64,000 nt of DNA from RGIG5612 sp963589005 (lineage in GTDB: Bacteria; Bacillota; Clostridia; Lachnospirales; Lachnospiraceae): assembly GCA_963589005.1 (NCBI GenBank), contig CAVAJR010000008.1, forward strand, positions 11,057 through 75,056. Reading direction: 5' to 3'. The notes under the pieces are model-generated. The model was not told the origin of the DNA, did not search any database, and saw nothing but the letters and a program-made list of their open reading frames with translations. Shown one piece after another: positions 8,578 through 17,358 of this stretch. Position 1 is the first letter of the stretch. Every line of letters begins with the position of its first letter. A program made the position numbers and the translations under genes.

Positions 8578-11500
8578 ATGAAACAGAGAATTCTTAGTCT
8601 GTTTATAGCCACTGCAATGATTTTAATGCTGATACCGGTATCAGCATTTGCAGACGGAGAGGAGTCCGGACATAATCATGTCACAGATGGCTATTGTGCA
8701 GTAGACGAAACGGGAACACCAAGTTCCGATAGTGAGGAGACTTATGATGAAAGTGCACCTGATGTGGCATTCATAGGTGAAACCGGATATAAGTCATTGA
8801 GTGCTGCAATAAATGCTGCAGCCGATGATGATTCGATCCGAATCAATTCTGATATCAACATCACAAAATCCATTACAGTAAACAAGACGATTTACCTAAC
8901 GGGCGGCTATACAATCTCCAGAGGTTTTTCAGGCGATGCGTTGTTTAATATAACAAGCGGCGGAAAGATCTATTTGAGTGATATTACCATTGATGGAAAC
9001 AACTCAAACTACAGTGGATACAGTTTATTCAATGTATTAAACGGCGGCAAGCTTGTAATCAGTTCAGGTACAACACTTAAAAACAGCCGTGCAGGATATG
9101 GTGGTGCTGTATATGTTGCTGCCGGAGGTACTCTTAGTTTTGAGGCGGGTACGATCACACAGTGTACAGCTGATTATGCCGGCGGTGCTATCTACAATGA
9201 AGGCACTGTATACCTGTACGGATCTGCCAATATCACAAGCAATACTTCAGCCTGCGGCGGAGCTATCCGTACATCGGGAACAGTATATGTTGACGGAAGT
9301 ATAAGCGTTACAGGCAATACTGATTTTAATGGCGCTGCTAATAATATTCATCTGGACGGAGATCTGCAAATTGATGAGCCATTGACAGGTACGGTAGGCG
9401 TATCCCCTCATGATACTTCATCAATAGAAGGAATGACCATCGGACATAATGGTTCTTTATATGAAGGCGCGAACTATATAACATATGATGCAGATAATTC
9501 GTATTATGGAAAGACTCAGGATGATGGCAACATCATTCTGACTCAGGGACAGGACAATTCGGATTCGGAGCCGGATACAGAACCAGACACAGAACTGATC
9601 CCAGAAACTGGAGAAGAATCTGTATATTACTCAGTAACCTTCAATACACAGGCAGAAGAAGTGGCAGCACCTGCTGCACAGTCAGTAGAATCGGGAAGCT
9701 GTGCATCGGATCCGGGAGCACTGACAAGAGACGGATATACCTTTGCTGGATGGTATGAAGAAAGTGCAGAGAGCGCATTTGACTTTGCCAATACACCAAT
9801 AAATGACAACATAACATTGTATGCACACTGGACAGAAGCTGCCCCGGAACATGTATATGTAACATTTGACCTAAATGGACACGGTACTATAGCTTCTCAG
9901 GGTGAAGCATTAATACCTGGAGATACAGCTCAGAGACCGGATGATCCTACAGATGATGCATACAATTTTACCGGATGGTATGCAGATGCAGAATGTACGA
10001 TGCCGTTTAGCTTTGATACTCAGATCAATGCAGATACTACATTATATGCAGGCTGGGAAGCTAAGCCGGTATACTATTCAGTAACCTTTAATACACAGAC
10101 AGAAGATGTGGCAGCACCTGCTACACAGTCAGTAGAAGAAGGAAGCTACGCAACAGAACCGGAAGCACTGACAAGAGAAGGATATACCTTTGACGGATGG
10201 TATGCAGATAGTGCGGAAAATGCATTTGATTTTGCCAATACAGTAATAACTGGCGATATAACATTATACGCACACTGGACAGAGATACCACCGGCAACTT
10301 ATGTAGTCACATTTGTAACAGCTCATGGAAGTGCACCTAGTGCAGTTACAGTAAATGACGGAGAAACGGTAGCACAGCCGACAGATCCTTCAGAAGAAGG
10401 CTGGGTATTCGGCGGCTGGTATACAGATGAAGCATATACAGCACAGTATGACTTCAGCAGTCCTGTTACATCATACCTGATATTATATGCTAAGTGGACA
10501 CAGGCAGCTCCTGAACATGTATATGTAACATTCGACCTGAATGGACATGGTACTATAGTTCCACAGGGTGAAGCATTAACACCTGGAGATAAGGCTCAGA
10601 AGCCGGATGATCCTACGGATGATAATTATAATTTCACCGGTTGGTGTACAGATGCAGCATGCACTACATTGTTCAGCTTCGATACTCAGATCAATGCAGA
10701 TATTACGTTATATGCAGGCTGGGCAGCTAAGCCGGTAACAGAGGAATATACGGTAACATTTGTAACGAACCACGGAAGTGTTGCTCCTTCAGAAGTTCAG
10801 GTTAAGAGGGGCGAAAGGGTAGCACAGCCAGCAGATCCATCAGAAGATGGCTGGATATTCGGCGGCTGGTATACAGATGAAGCCTGCACAACACAGTATG
10901 ACTTCAACAGTCCTGTTTTGTCATACCTGATATTATATGCTAAGTGGACAGAACGTCCTGCAGATACATATACAGTAACCTTCTCAACAGCCCACGGAAG
11001 TGTTAGTCCTTCTCAGGCTTCTGTTAAGAAGGGAGAGAAGGTAGCACAGCCGACTAACCCTACGGAGACCGGATGGATATTCGAGGGCTGGTATACAGAC
11101 CAGACATATGCTAAGCAGTTTGACTTCAACAGCGCGATCAACGCCAATACTACCATATATGCAAAATGGTCTGAAGCTAAGGTTACATACAGTGTAACAT
11201 TCTATACTAAATATGGAACAACGCCACAGGGACAGCTGGTTGTATCAGGAGAGAAGGTTGTTAAGCCTGCAGATCCGGTACAGACAGGCTGGATATTCGG
11301 CGGCTGGTATACAGACGAGGCCTGCACATCACAGTATGATTTCAATGCAGCTGTAACAAGCTCAATGACACTGTATGCTAAGTGGACTCAGGTACCGGTT
11401 ACATATTATACTGTAACATTTGTTAACTCGAAGGGAACAGCGCCGTCAGCACAGAGCATAGAAAATGGCAAGATGGCAGTTAAGCCTAACGATCCGACTT

Positions 11501-12522
11501 GCGAAGGATTCGTATTCGGCGGCTGGTATACAGACCAGGACTGCAAGAATATGTATAACTTCACTACAGCAGTAACCGGAAATATAACGCTGTATGCTAA
11601 GTGGACGGAACTTCCGAGTGCATCATATTCGGTATCATTTAATGCAAACGGTCACGGAACAGCACCTAACCCGCAGACAGTCAAGTCAGGCGAGAAGGTA
11701 TCGAAGCCAACTGATCCGACAGCAACAGGATATGTATTCGGCGGCTGGTTTACAGATACACAGTGCACCACAGCATATAATTTCAATGATGCAGTATCGT
11801 CCAACCTTCAGCTCTATGCTAAGTGGACAGCTATCAGATATACAGTTAAGTTTGATGCAAATGGCGGTTCAGGAACAATGCAGAGCCAGTCATATGTATA
11901 TGACAGTGCAGCAACGCTTCCTGCAAATACAATAACTCGTACCGGATATGTATTTGCCGGATGGAATACTAAGGCTGACGGAACAGGAACTGCATATGAA
12001 GACAAGGGTCAGATCAAGAACCTTACCGCAACCTCAGGCGCAACCGTTAATCTGTATGCACAGTGGAAGAATCTCTACAATCTGATCGAGGGAATCAATG
12101 CCAAGTATCAGAAGGGTTCTACAACAACACTGCTGTTCCGTCTGGATGGAGATTACAGCAAGTTTACCGGAATTACGACTGATGGCAACAATGTAGCAAC
12201 GACTCAATATGATTCATGGTTCGGAGCAACAACAGGCGGCACATATGTTGAGTTACATGCTGATTATCTGAATCAGATGCCTACAGGAACACATACGATC
12301 AAGTTCTTGTATACGGATGGTTCATGCGAGACAACAATAGAGGTAGTATCGCCGACAGCACCTAAGACAGGTGATACCAACAATGCGGTATTATGGATCA
12401 TTATTGCGATCGCAGCACTTATTGTAATAGCTGTAGTAGTATTGATAATCTTAATAAGACGTCGTAAGAAGGATGATTATTATGACGGAGATGATGACCG
12501 CAATGATTCGTATGACAGATAA
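8578..12522 (+). CDS. Large surface protein: beta-helix plus eleven InlB B-type repeats, C-terminal anchor
   Basis: This secreted, cell-envelope protein has 1314 residues. The start at 8578 is set by AAGGAGGCG 7 nt upstream and gives a signal peptide ending near VSAFA; the open frame back to 8461 is not needed. Residues about 60-290 form a Gly/Asn-rich parallel beta-helix (pectate-lyase/adhesin type). After an acidic linker (SEPDTEPDTELIPETGEE), residues about 345-1170 hold eleven repeats of roughly 70-75 residues, each with VTF, GW(Y/F) and LYAxWT, as in InlB B-repeat (Flg_new) domains. The end carries a sortase-like APKTGD, a hydrophobic segment and RRRKK. It is likely an adhesin or stalk protein; the ligand is unknown. 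Confidence 0.9.
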   Translation: MKQRILSLFIATAMILMLIPVSAFADGEESGHNHVTDGYCAVDETGTPSSDSEETYDESAPDVAFIGETGYKSLSAAINAAADDDSIRINSDINITKSITVNKTIYLTGGYTISRGFSGDALFNITSGGKIYLSDITIDGNNSNYSGYSLFNVLNGGKLVISSGTTLKNSRAGYGGAVYVAAGGTLSFEAGTITQCTADYAGGAIYNEGTVYLYGSANITSNTSACGGAIRTSGTVYVDGSISVTGNTDFNGAANNIHLDGDLQIDEPLTGTVGVSPHDTSSIEGMTIGHNGSLYEGANYITYDADNSYYGKTQDDGNIILTQGQDNSDSEPDTEPDTELIPETGEESVYYSVTFNTQAEEVAAPAAQSVESGSCASDPGALTRDGYTFAGWYEESAESAFDFANTPINDNITLYAHWTEAAPEHVYVTFDLNGHGTIASQGEALIPGDTAQRPDDPTDDAYNFTGWYADAECTMPFSFDTQINADTTLYAGWEAKPVYYSVTFNTQTEDVAAPATQSVEEGSYATEPEALTREGYTFDGWYADSAENAFDFANTVITGDITLYAHWTEIPPATYVVTFVTAHGSAPSAVTVNDGETVAQPTDPSEEGWVFGGWYTDEAYTAQYDFSSPVTSYLILYAKWTQAAPEHVYVTFDLNGHGTIVPQGEALTPGDKAQKPDDPTDDNYNFTGWCTDAACTTLFSFDTQINADITLYAGWAAKPVTEEYTVTFVTNHGSVAPSEVQVKRGERVAQPADPSEDGWIFGGWYTDEACTTQYDFNSPVLSYLILYAKWTERPADTYTVTFSTAHGSVSPSQASVKKGEKVAQPTNPTETGWIFEGWYTDQTYAKQFDFNSAINANTTIYAKWSEAKVTYSVTFYTKYGTTPQGQLVVSGEKVVKPADPVQTGWIFGGWYTDEACTSQYDFNAAVTSSMTLYAKWTQVPVTYYTVTFVNSKGTAPSAQSIENGKMAVKPNDPTCEGFVFGGWYTDQDCKNMYNFTTAVTGNITLYAKWTELPSASYSVSFNANGHGTAPNPQTVKSGEKVSKPTDPTATGYVFGGWFTDTQCTTAYNFNDAVSSNLQLYAKWTAIRYTVKFDANGGSGTMQSQSYVYDSAATLPANTITRTGYVFAGWNTKADGTGTAYEDKGQIKNLTATSGATVNLYAQWKNLYNLIEGINAKYQKGSTTTLLFRLDGDYSKFTGITTDGNNVATTQYDSWFGATTGGTYVELHADYLNQMPTGTHTIKFLYTDGSCETTIEVVSPTAPKTGDTNNAVLWIIIAIAALIVIAVVVLIILIRRRKKDDYYDGDDDRNDSYDR

Positions 12523-12600
12523 ATGTTCAGCAGACAGCGGACATAAAAATTTGAAAAGATAGGGATTTTGTATCCTGAAAAAATCCTGAAAAAAATTACA

Positions 12601-12641
12601 AAAATCGGCATAGTTTGGAGCAATCCTGCTATGCCGATTTT
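12601..12641 (+). terminator. Long-stem terminator after the surface-protein gene
   Basis: A 13-bp perfect stem AAAATCGGCATAG/CTATGCCGATTTT with a 15-nt loop starts about 80 bases after the stop. The A-rich left arm and T-rich right arm make it usable on both strands. Confidence 0.75.
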
Positions 12642-12667
12642 CTGCTTAAAACATTGGATTCAACGAA

Positions 12668-12709
12668 AAAGACCACCCAGCAGACATTGCAGTCAGTTGT
12701 GTGGTCTTT
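12668..12709 (+). terminator. Second hairpin in the 12523-12863 intergenic region
   Basis: AAAGACCAC pairs with GTGGTCTTT around a 24-nt loop, followed by CTGTTTTC. It may back up the preceding terminator. The rest of this 340-base gap shows no gene: the open frame at 12568-12795 is mostly hairpin sequence. Confidence 0.6.
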
Positions 12710-12863
12710 CTGTTTTCAGCATTCGAGAAGGTCACTTGAAAATCTTCGTGTTATTAATGGTTCTAAGTGAATGTTTCAAATGCAGCTCTTTTTAATGGTA
12801 ACTTACGATATGCATTACGGCTAGGTATTATTTGTCTTGAAATAATGTAGAGATAATACCTGC

Positions 12864-13037
12864 TTATGCCTGATGTTTAACGGTATCGTATTCATCACCA
12901 TTTCTCCAAAACGGGCATTCCTTGTAATGCCCTGACATGAGCCTTGCAACGTCATCCTCGTCCATGTTCATGTCACAGAAATATTCATCAAATTCGTCGT
13001 CATATACGAAATATGCGCAGGATTCACAAATGTTCAT
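12864..13037 (-). CDS. 57-residue four-cysteine mini-protein (DUF6472-like)
   Basis: This small acidic protein begins MNICESCAYFVYDDEFDEYF and ends near GDEYDTVKHQA. Four Cys (residues 4, 7, 21 and 41, in CESC, FCDM and KECPF contexts) could bind a metal. The pattern matches my recollection of DUF6472, a short family of Clostridia with no known function. Its ATG (13037-13035) overlaps the TGA of the PIN-like gene (13036-13034) as ATGA, so the two are translationally coupled and probably functionally linked. The highly constrained Cys/aromatic/acidic pattern supports a real gene despite its size. Confidence 0.8.
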   Translation of the reverse strand: MNICESCAYFVYDDEFDEYFCDMNMDEDDVARLMSGHYKECPFWRNGDEYDTVKHQA

Positions 13038-14014
13038 GATGAATGATACTCTGTAAAAATGTCTTTGATCATGTTGTAAACAACGCCGCCCTTGCTGCTG
13101 CCAAATGACTTGACTAACAGGTTGTTAAGAGCCAGCTTGTCATAACTGTTGACAACTGCCTTGTATATAGCAGAGTAGTTGCCGGATGGGATGTTTTTGC
13201 CTCGCAGTGCAGAACGGACCTTCTTCCTGTAAGCTTCAGGAAGAGCATCCGGTTTCAGCAAAACTGCTTCATTGTCTGCATCCGCATCAGTGCCTTCACA
13301 TTCAGAAATATTTGATATTGGTTCTTCCGACGGAGGATTATCATTAACCGTGGCAGGTTTTGATTTTCCTCTTGTTCTTGATCTGGTTCTGGCCGTTTTT
13401 ACAAAAGTGGATTCCTTGGTTTCGGAAGAAAGAACTTCAGAAACTTGGGAAACTGACATTTGTTCAGCTGCTTCAAAACCTTCAGCTGTAGAGGCGTTTT
13501 CGATATTTTCCTCCTTGGCTTGTTTTTCATTTGCAGAAGAACCGATAAAATACACTGGAACAGAAGGTAATGTTATGACATGATTGTTTTCCTGAACATC
13601 TACTTTGGCTGGCTGAGCCTGGATGATTGTCTGGCCGGTAGCGCGATTGGACATAGAATTAAATCCGATTGAAGGCTGGCGGGTTACGGTAATGCCGTGA
13701 TCTCTCCAGTAATCAATAATGCTGTCATAACCTGTGTCCTTGCTGATAATAAAATACGGACCTTCTGTTTTTGAGCCAATCAGATATCCAAGGTGTGTGC
13801 AGAGCTGAAAATCAAGATAGTTTTTGGCGGAACGTCTGAGTTTGATATACTTAATACGTGCCTCACTCTTCATGATGTTTACATGTGTGTCGAAGGACAT
13901 GTGCTCTGACTTGTTGCTGTAGAAAATGCTTACCTCATCCTGCTCGGTAAGAGAACAGATTCCGTTAAGACCGGAATCATGTACATTTTCAAAGTCAATT
14001 AAATATAATGCCAT
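13034..14014 (-). CDS. PIN/NYN-like domain protein
   Basis: This 326-residue protein starts with a PIN/NYN-like nuclease fold: LIDFENV (residues 4-10), NYLDFQL (Asp near 67) and SKDTGYDSIIDYW (Asp near 92 and 96) give the cluster of acidic residues expected for metal-dependent RNA cleavage. A Ser/Glu/Thr-rich, probably disordered linker occupies residues about 150-255 and includes a basic patch (RTRSRTRGKSK). A compact helical domain ends the protein (residues 255-326; LPEAYRKKVRSALRGK). The coupled mini-protein follows. The target RNA is unknown; nuclease activity is inferred from the residue pattern. Confidence 0.7.
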   Translation of the reverse strand: MALYLIDFENVHDSGLNGICSLTEQDEVSIFYSNKSEHMSFDTHVNIMKSEARIKYIKLRRSAKNYLDFQLCTHLGYLIGSKTEGPYFIISKDTGYDSIIDYWRDHGITVTRQPSIGFNSMSNRATGQTIIQAQPAKVDVQENNHVITLPSVPVYFIGSSANEKQAKEENIENASTAEGFEAAEQMSVSQVSEVLSSETKESTFVKTARTRSRTRGKSKPATVNDNPPSEEPISNISECEGTDADADNEAVLLKPDALPEAYRKKVRSALRGKNIPSGNYSAIYKAVVNSYDKLALNNLLVKSFGSSKGGVVYNMIKDIFTEYHSS

Positions 14015-14230
14015 ATAGTTTCTCCTGTATTCTGTATTGTGTATTACAGTAACGTGTATGAGTATAACATATATTTGACTGAAAAAAGAACTGGGATTTT
14101 GGCTTTTTTTGTTTTGCTTTTTCGTTAACTTCTTCAGATGTGATCCTTCCCGAAAGTGACAATTGACTTATCTGATTTGCTGTTATATCATAAGTAGAAC
14201 AATTAGAACGTTTAGAAGTCAGTGATATGT

Positions 14231-14236
14231 TATAAT
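14231..14236 (+). promoter_or_regulatory. Extended -10 promoter ahead of the core repeat and GntR gene
   Basis: TGTTATAAT (TG at 14228-14229, TATAAT at 14231-14236) forms an extended -10 without a good -35. Transcription would start near 14243 and read through the structured repeat at 14262-14346 before the GntR gene. Confidence 0.5.
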
Positions 14237-14261
14237 TGGTTTAGACCGGAAAGGTTAGGCC

Positions 14262-14346
14262 TTACGCGCAGGGGCGGGGCAGCTCCCTGTGAGAAAACAA
14301 TCAGCGCAGGCATTTTCGCGCAGGGAAGCTGCATCGTCTCTGCGTA
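14262..14346 (+). repeat. Structured intergenic core repeat, copy D
   Basis: GCAGCTCCCTG (14279-14289) pairs with CAGGGAAGCTGC (14321-14332) with one bulge, enclosing CTGTGAGAAAACAATCAGCG and ATTTTCG. An outer pairing of TACGCGCAG with CTCTGCGTA closes the element. A 30-base stretch (CTGTGAGAAAAC...TTTTCG) matches the copy at 57388-57474 with two mismatches, while the flanking stems have different bases that still pair. It lies in the probable leader of the GntR-clpC unit. The remainder of the 14015-14406 gap holds only AT-rich sequence and the -10 element. Confidence 0.7.
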
Positions 14347-14406
14347 CATATGTCTGAACTTTAAAGTAGCGTTAGCCATGTACTTATAGTGATAAGAGGT
14401 AACAAG

Positions 14407-14775
14407 ATGTTGATAGAGATAGATTTTAATAGTGAAGAAGCAATATATATACAGCTGAGAAATCAGATAATTGTTGCGATAGCTACTTCACAGCTTAGAG
14501 AAGGAGAGTCTCTACCGTCGGTAAGAAATCTTGCGGATGATATAGGCGTCAATATGCATACGGTAAATAAGGCATATTCCTCCCTTCGTCAGGATGGATT
14601 TCTCAAGGTCGACAGAAGAAAGGGCGCTGTCGTTTCAATTGATATTGATAAAATACAGTCTCTTGATAAAATGCGCGAGCTTATGCGGCCAATTATTGCC
14701 AGCGGCATAGTAAAGGGCGTAAGCCGTGAAGAGGCCAAGGAGCTGGTGGATAAAATATATAATGAATTAGAATGA
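14407..14775 (+). CDS. GntR-family transcriptional regulator (YtrA-like)
   Basis: This 122-residue DNA-binding protein has the N-terminal winged helix-turn-helix of GntR regulators (EAIYIQLRNQII, then LPSVRNLADDIGVNMHTVNK around residues 40-60) and only a short C-terminal helical tail, as in the YtrA subfamily. YtrA proteins lack a large effector domain and often control neighbouring genes. The frame opens at 14389, but AAGAGG (14393-14398) 8 nt before the ATG at 14407 favours MLIEIDFN. It precedes clpC by 122 bases in the position where Bacillus has ctsR-mcsA-mcsB, so it may regulate clpC; this is inference. Confidence 0.85.
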   Translation: MLIEIDFNSEEAIYIQLRNQIIVAIATSQLREGESLPSVRNLADDIGVNMHTVNKAYSSLRQDGFLKVDRRKGAVVSIDIDKIQSLDKMRELMRPIIASGIVKGVSREEAKELVDKIYNELE

Positions 14776-14897
14776 ACTTTTATCCGACGGGATAACTGCA
14801 TGGGCAAAAAAGCTCCAGGGCAGCAATTTTGCATAAAAAAACTAAATAATTACAATACTTTAAAAATACAAAAAATAAAGCAAATAAGGAAATATTT

Positions 14898-17357
14898 ATG
14901 AAAAAAGCATTTACAAGATTGGCACAGGAAGTTATGGCAGCTGCCTGCAGTATGGCTGCAGGCTATAATGAGACATATATAGGAACGGAATATATTCTGG
15001 CTGCCATGGCAGAGACGGAAGGGTGCACTGCACAGAAAATATTGGCAGCTAATGGAATAAATCTGGAGGGAATAAGGAAGATACTTAAGCCTAATTCTAC
15101 AAAAAATATAGGCACGGCGCTGTCAGAAGGTGCGAGGTTCACACCGAAAACAGAAGAATTGCTGGATAATGCAGGTAAGGAAGCGGAAAAATGCAACAAG
15201 GAATTTGTCGGAACCGAACATATTCTTCTGGCACTGCTTAAAATGACAGAAGGTGCAGCCAATAGCATCCTTCTGGCGTTAGGAGCCAATAAACAGAAAA
15301 TAATGACAGACACATTTGTTGCCATGGGAGAAAATCTGAACAATCACCGGGCTGAATTGGGCACTGATAAAAATACACAGAACAGAAGAGATGAGAGGAT
15401 TCTGGGAAGGTTCAGCAAGGACTTATGCGCTCAGGCACGCGAAGGCAAGAGTGATCCCGTAATAGGACGGGAAAAGGAAATAGAGCGTATTATTCAGATA
15501 CTTTCAAGGAGAACGAAGAATAATCCATGTCTGGTAGGTGAGCCGGGTGTTGGCAAAACTGCGATTGCAGAGGCATTGGCGCAGAAGATAGTATCCGGTG
15601 AGATTAGCGGACCTGTTGCCGAGAAACGAATTCTTTCGCTTGATCTTCCGGCTATGGTTGCAGGCTCAAAATACAGGGGTGAATTTGAAGAAAGAGTAAA
15701 AAGAATTATTAAGGAGGTCTCAGATGACGGACAGATAATTCTTTTTATGGATGAGATCCATACACTTATAGGTGCAGGTGGTGCGGAAGGCTCAATTGAT
15801 GCTGCAAATATTTTAAAGCCTGCACTTGCAAGGGGCGAGATCCAGATTATCGGAGCAACTACCATGGACGAATACAGAAAGCATTTTGAGAAGGATGCTG
15901 CCCTGGTAAGAAGGTTTCAGCCGGTATATATTGAACAGCCGACCAGAGAGGAATCTCTGGAAATCCTCAGGGGCTTAAGGTCTCATTATGAGAAGCATCA
16001 TGATGTAGAGATCACTGAGGGGGCGTTGGTAGCAGCGGTAGATCTGTCAACAAGATATATTAATGACAGATTCCTGCCGGATAAGGCTATAGATATCATG
16101 GATGAGGCAGCATCTAAGGTACGTCTGTCTACATATATTCTTCCTCCTAAGATGAAAAAAATGGAAGAAGAACTAAAAGAGCTTCAGGAAGAGCTGGAGG
16201 AAGTATTAAAAACAGGCGATCTGGAGCATGCTTCTGATGTTAAATGGGAGATAGATTCACTTAAAACACAGATTAACCAATATCAGGAGAAGGCAGGCAA
16301 GGCACATAAGAAGACCAGACTTAAGGTTACAGAAGAGGATATAGCAGATGTTGTATCTAGGTGGACGAAGATTCCTGTTAAGAGAATTGCCCAGGAGGAG
16401 AGTGCTAAACTTAAGAACCTGGAGAAGGAACTGCACAAGAGGGTTATCGCCCAGGATGAGGCAATATCTGCTGTCAGCAAGGCTATAAGAAGAGGAAGAG
16501 TGGGACTTAAGGACCCTAACAAGCCGATCGGTTCATTTCTGTTCTTAGGGCCAACGGGTGTCGGTAAGACTGAGCTGTCCAAGGCATTGGCAGAAGCATT
16601 GTTCGGCACGGAAAATGCGATCATAAGAGTCGACATGTCTGAATATATGGAGAAACACAGTGTGTCCAAATTGATAGGAACACCTCCGGGATATGTAGGA
16701 TATGAAGAAGGGGGACAGCTGTCAGAACAGGTCAGAAGGAATCCGTACTCTATAGTATTATTTGATGAAATAGAAAAGGCACACCCGGATGTTTTCAACG
16801 TACTTCTTCAAGTATTGGATGATGGTATTTTAACCGATTCCCACGGAAGAAAGACAGATTTTAAGAATACTATTATCATAATGACCAGTAATGCCGGGGC
16901 TTCGAAGATCACTGAGCCTAAGAATCTGGGATTTGCAGCTGAAAAGAGCGAGGAAATTGAATACAAACATATGAAGGAATCGGTAATGAATGAAGTAAGG
17001 CATTTATTCAGACCGGAGTTCATCAATCGTATTGATGAGATCATAGTATTCTCATCGCTTACGAAACAAGATATGAAGGGTATTGTAAATATCCTTCTTA
17101 ATGAGATCAGAAACAGAGCTCTTAAACAGATGGGAATAAGCTTAAGCGTAAGTGAGGCTGCCAAAATGTATCTTGTGGAACAGGGGTATGACAGAAAATA
17201 CGGCGCAAGATCTCTTAAGAGAAAGGTTCAGTCGGCATTTGAAGATGAAATGGCTGAAGAAATCCTGGAAGGACGCATAAAAGCCGGAGATAAGGTAAGT
17301 GTAGGCGTTAAGGACAATAAGCTCACATTTAATGTGAAGAAGGTTAAGGAATCGTAA
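14898..17357 (+). CDS. clpC: ClpC-type AAA+ protease chaperone
   Basis: This 819-residue Hsp100 unfoldase feeds substrates to ClpP. Two N-domain repeats occupy residues 1-145. The first AAA+ domain has GEPGVGKT near residue 216 and an FMDEIHTLIGAG Walker B. A short coiled-coil middle segment lies near residues 410-460. The second AAA+ domain has GPTGVGKT near residue 552, the pore loop GYVGYEEGG and LFDEIEKAHPDV. An LGF loop (KNLGFAAEKS near residue 675) suits ClpP docking. Length and the middle segment match ClpC rather than ClpB. The gene runs directly into radA, as in Bacillus, but ctsR and mcsAB are absent upstream. Confidence 0.93.
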   Translation: MKKAFTRLAQEVMAAACSMAAGYNETYIGTEYILAAMAETEGCTAQKILAANGINLEGIRKILKPNSTKNIGTALSEGARFTPKTEELLDNAGKEAEKCNKEFVGTEHILLALLKMTEGAANSILLALGANKQKIMTDTFVAMGENLNNHRAELGTDKNTQNRRDERILGRFSKDLCAQAREGKSDPVIGREKEIERIIQILSRRTKNNPCLVGEPGVGKTAIAEALAQKIVSGEISGPVAEKRILSLDLPAMVAGSKYRGEFEERVKRIIKEVSDDGQIILFMDEIHTLIGAGGAEGSIDAANILKPALARGEIQIIGATTMDEYRKHFEKDAALVRRFQPVYIEQPTREESLEILRGLRSHYEKHHDVEITEGALVAAVDLSTRYINDRFLPDKAIDIMDEAASKVRLSTYILPPKMKKMEEELKELQEELEEVLKTGDLEHASDVKWEIDSLKTQINQYQEKAGKAHKKTRLKVTEEDIADVVSRWTKIPVKRIAQEESAKLKNLEKELHKRVIAQDEAISAVSKAIRRGRVGLKDPNKPIGSFLFLGPTGVGKTELSKALAEALFGTENAIIRVDMSEYMEKHSVSKLIGTPPGYVGYEEGGQLSEQVRRNPYSIVLFDEIEKAHPDVFNVLLQVLDDGILTDSHGRKTDFKNTIIIMTSNAGASKITEPKNLGFAAEKSEEIEYKHMKESVMNEVRHLFRPEFINRIDEIIVFSSLTKQDMKGIVNILLNEIRNRALKQMGISLSVSEAAKMYLVEQGYDRKYGARSLKRKVQSAFEDEMAEEILEGRIKAGDKVSVGVKDNKLTFNVKKVKES

Positions 17358-17358
17358 C

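Noticed and set aside
12568..12795. 75-residue open frame after the surface-protein gene
   Set aside because: It runs through two terminator hairpins, has no SD and shows no protein-like composition.
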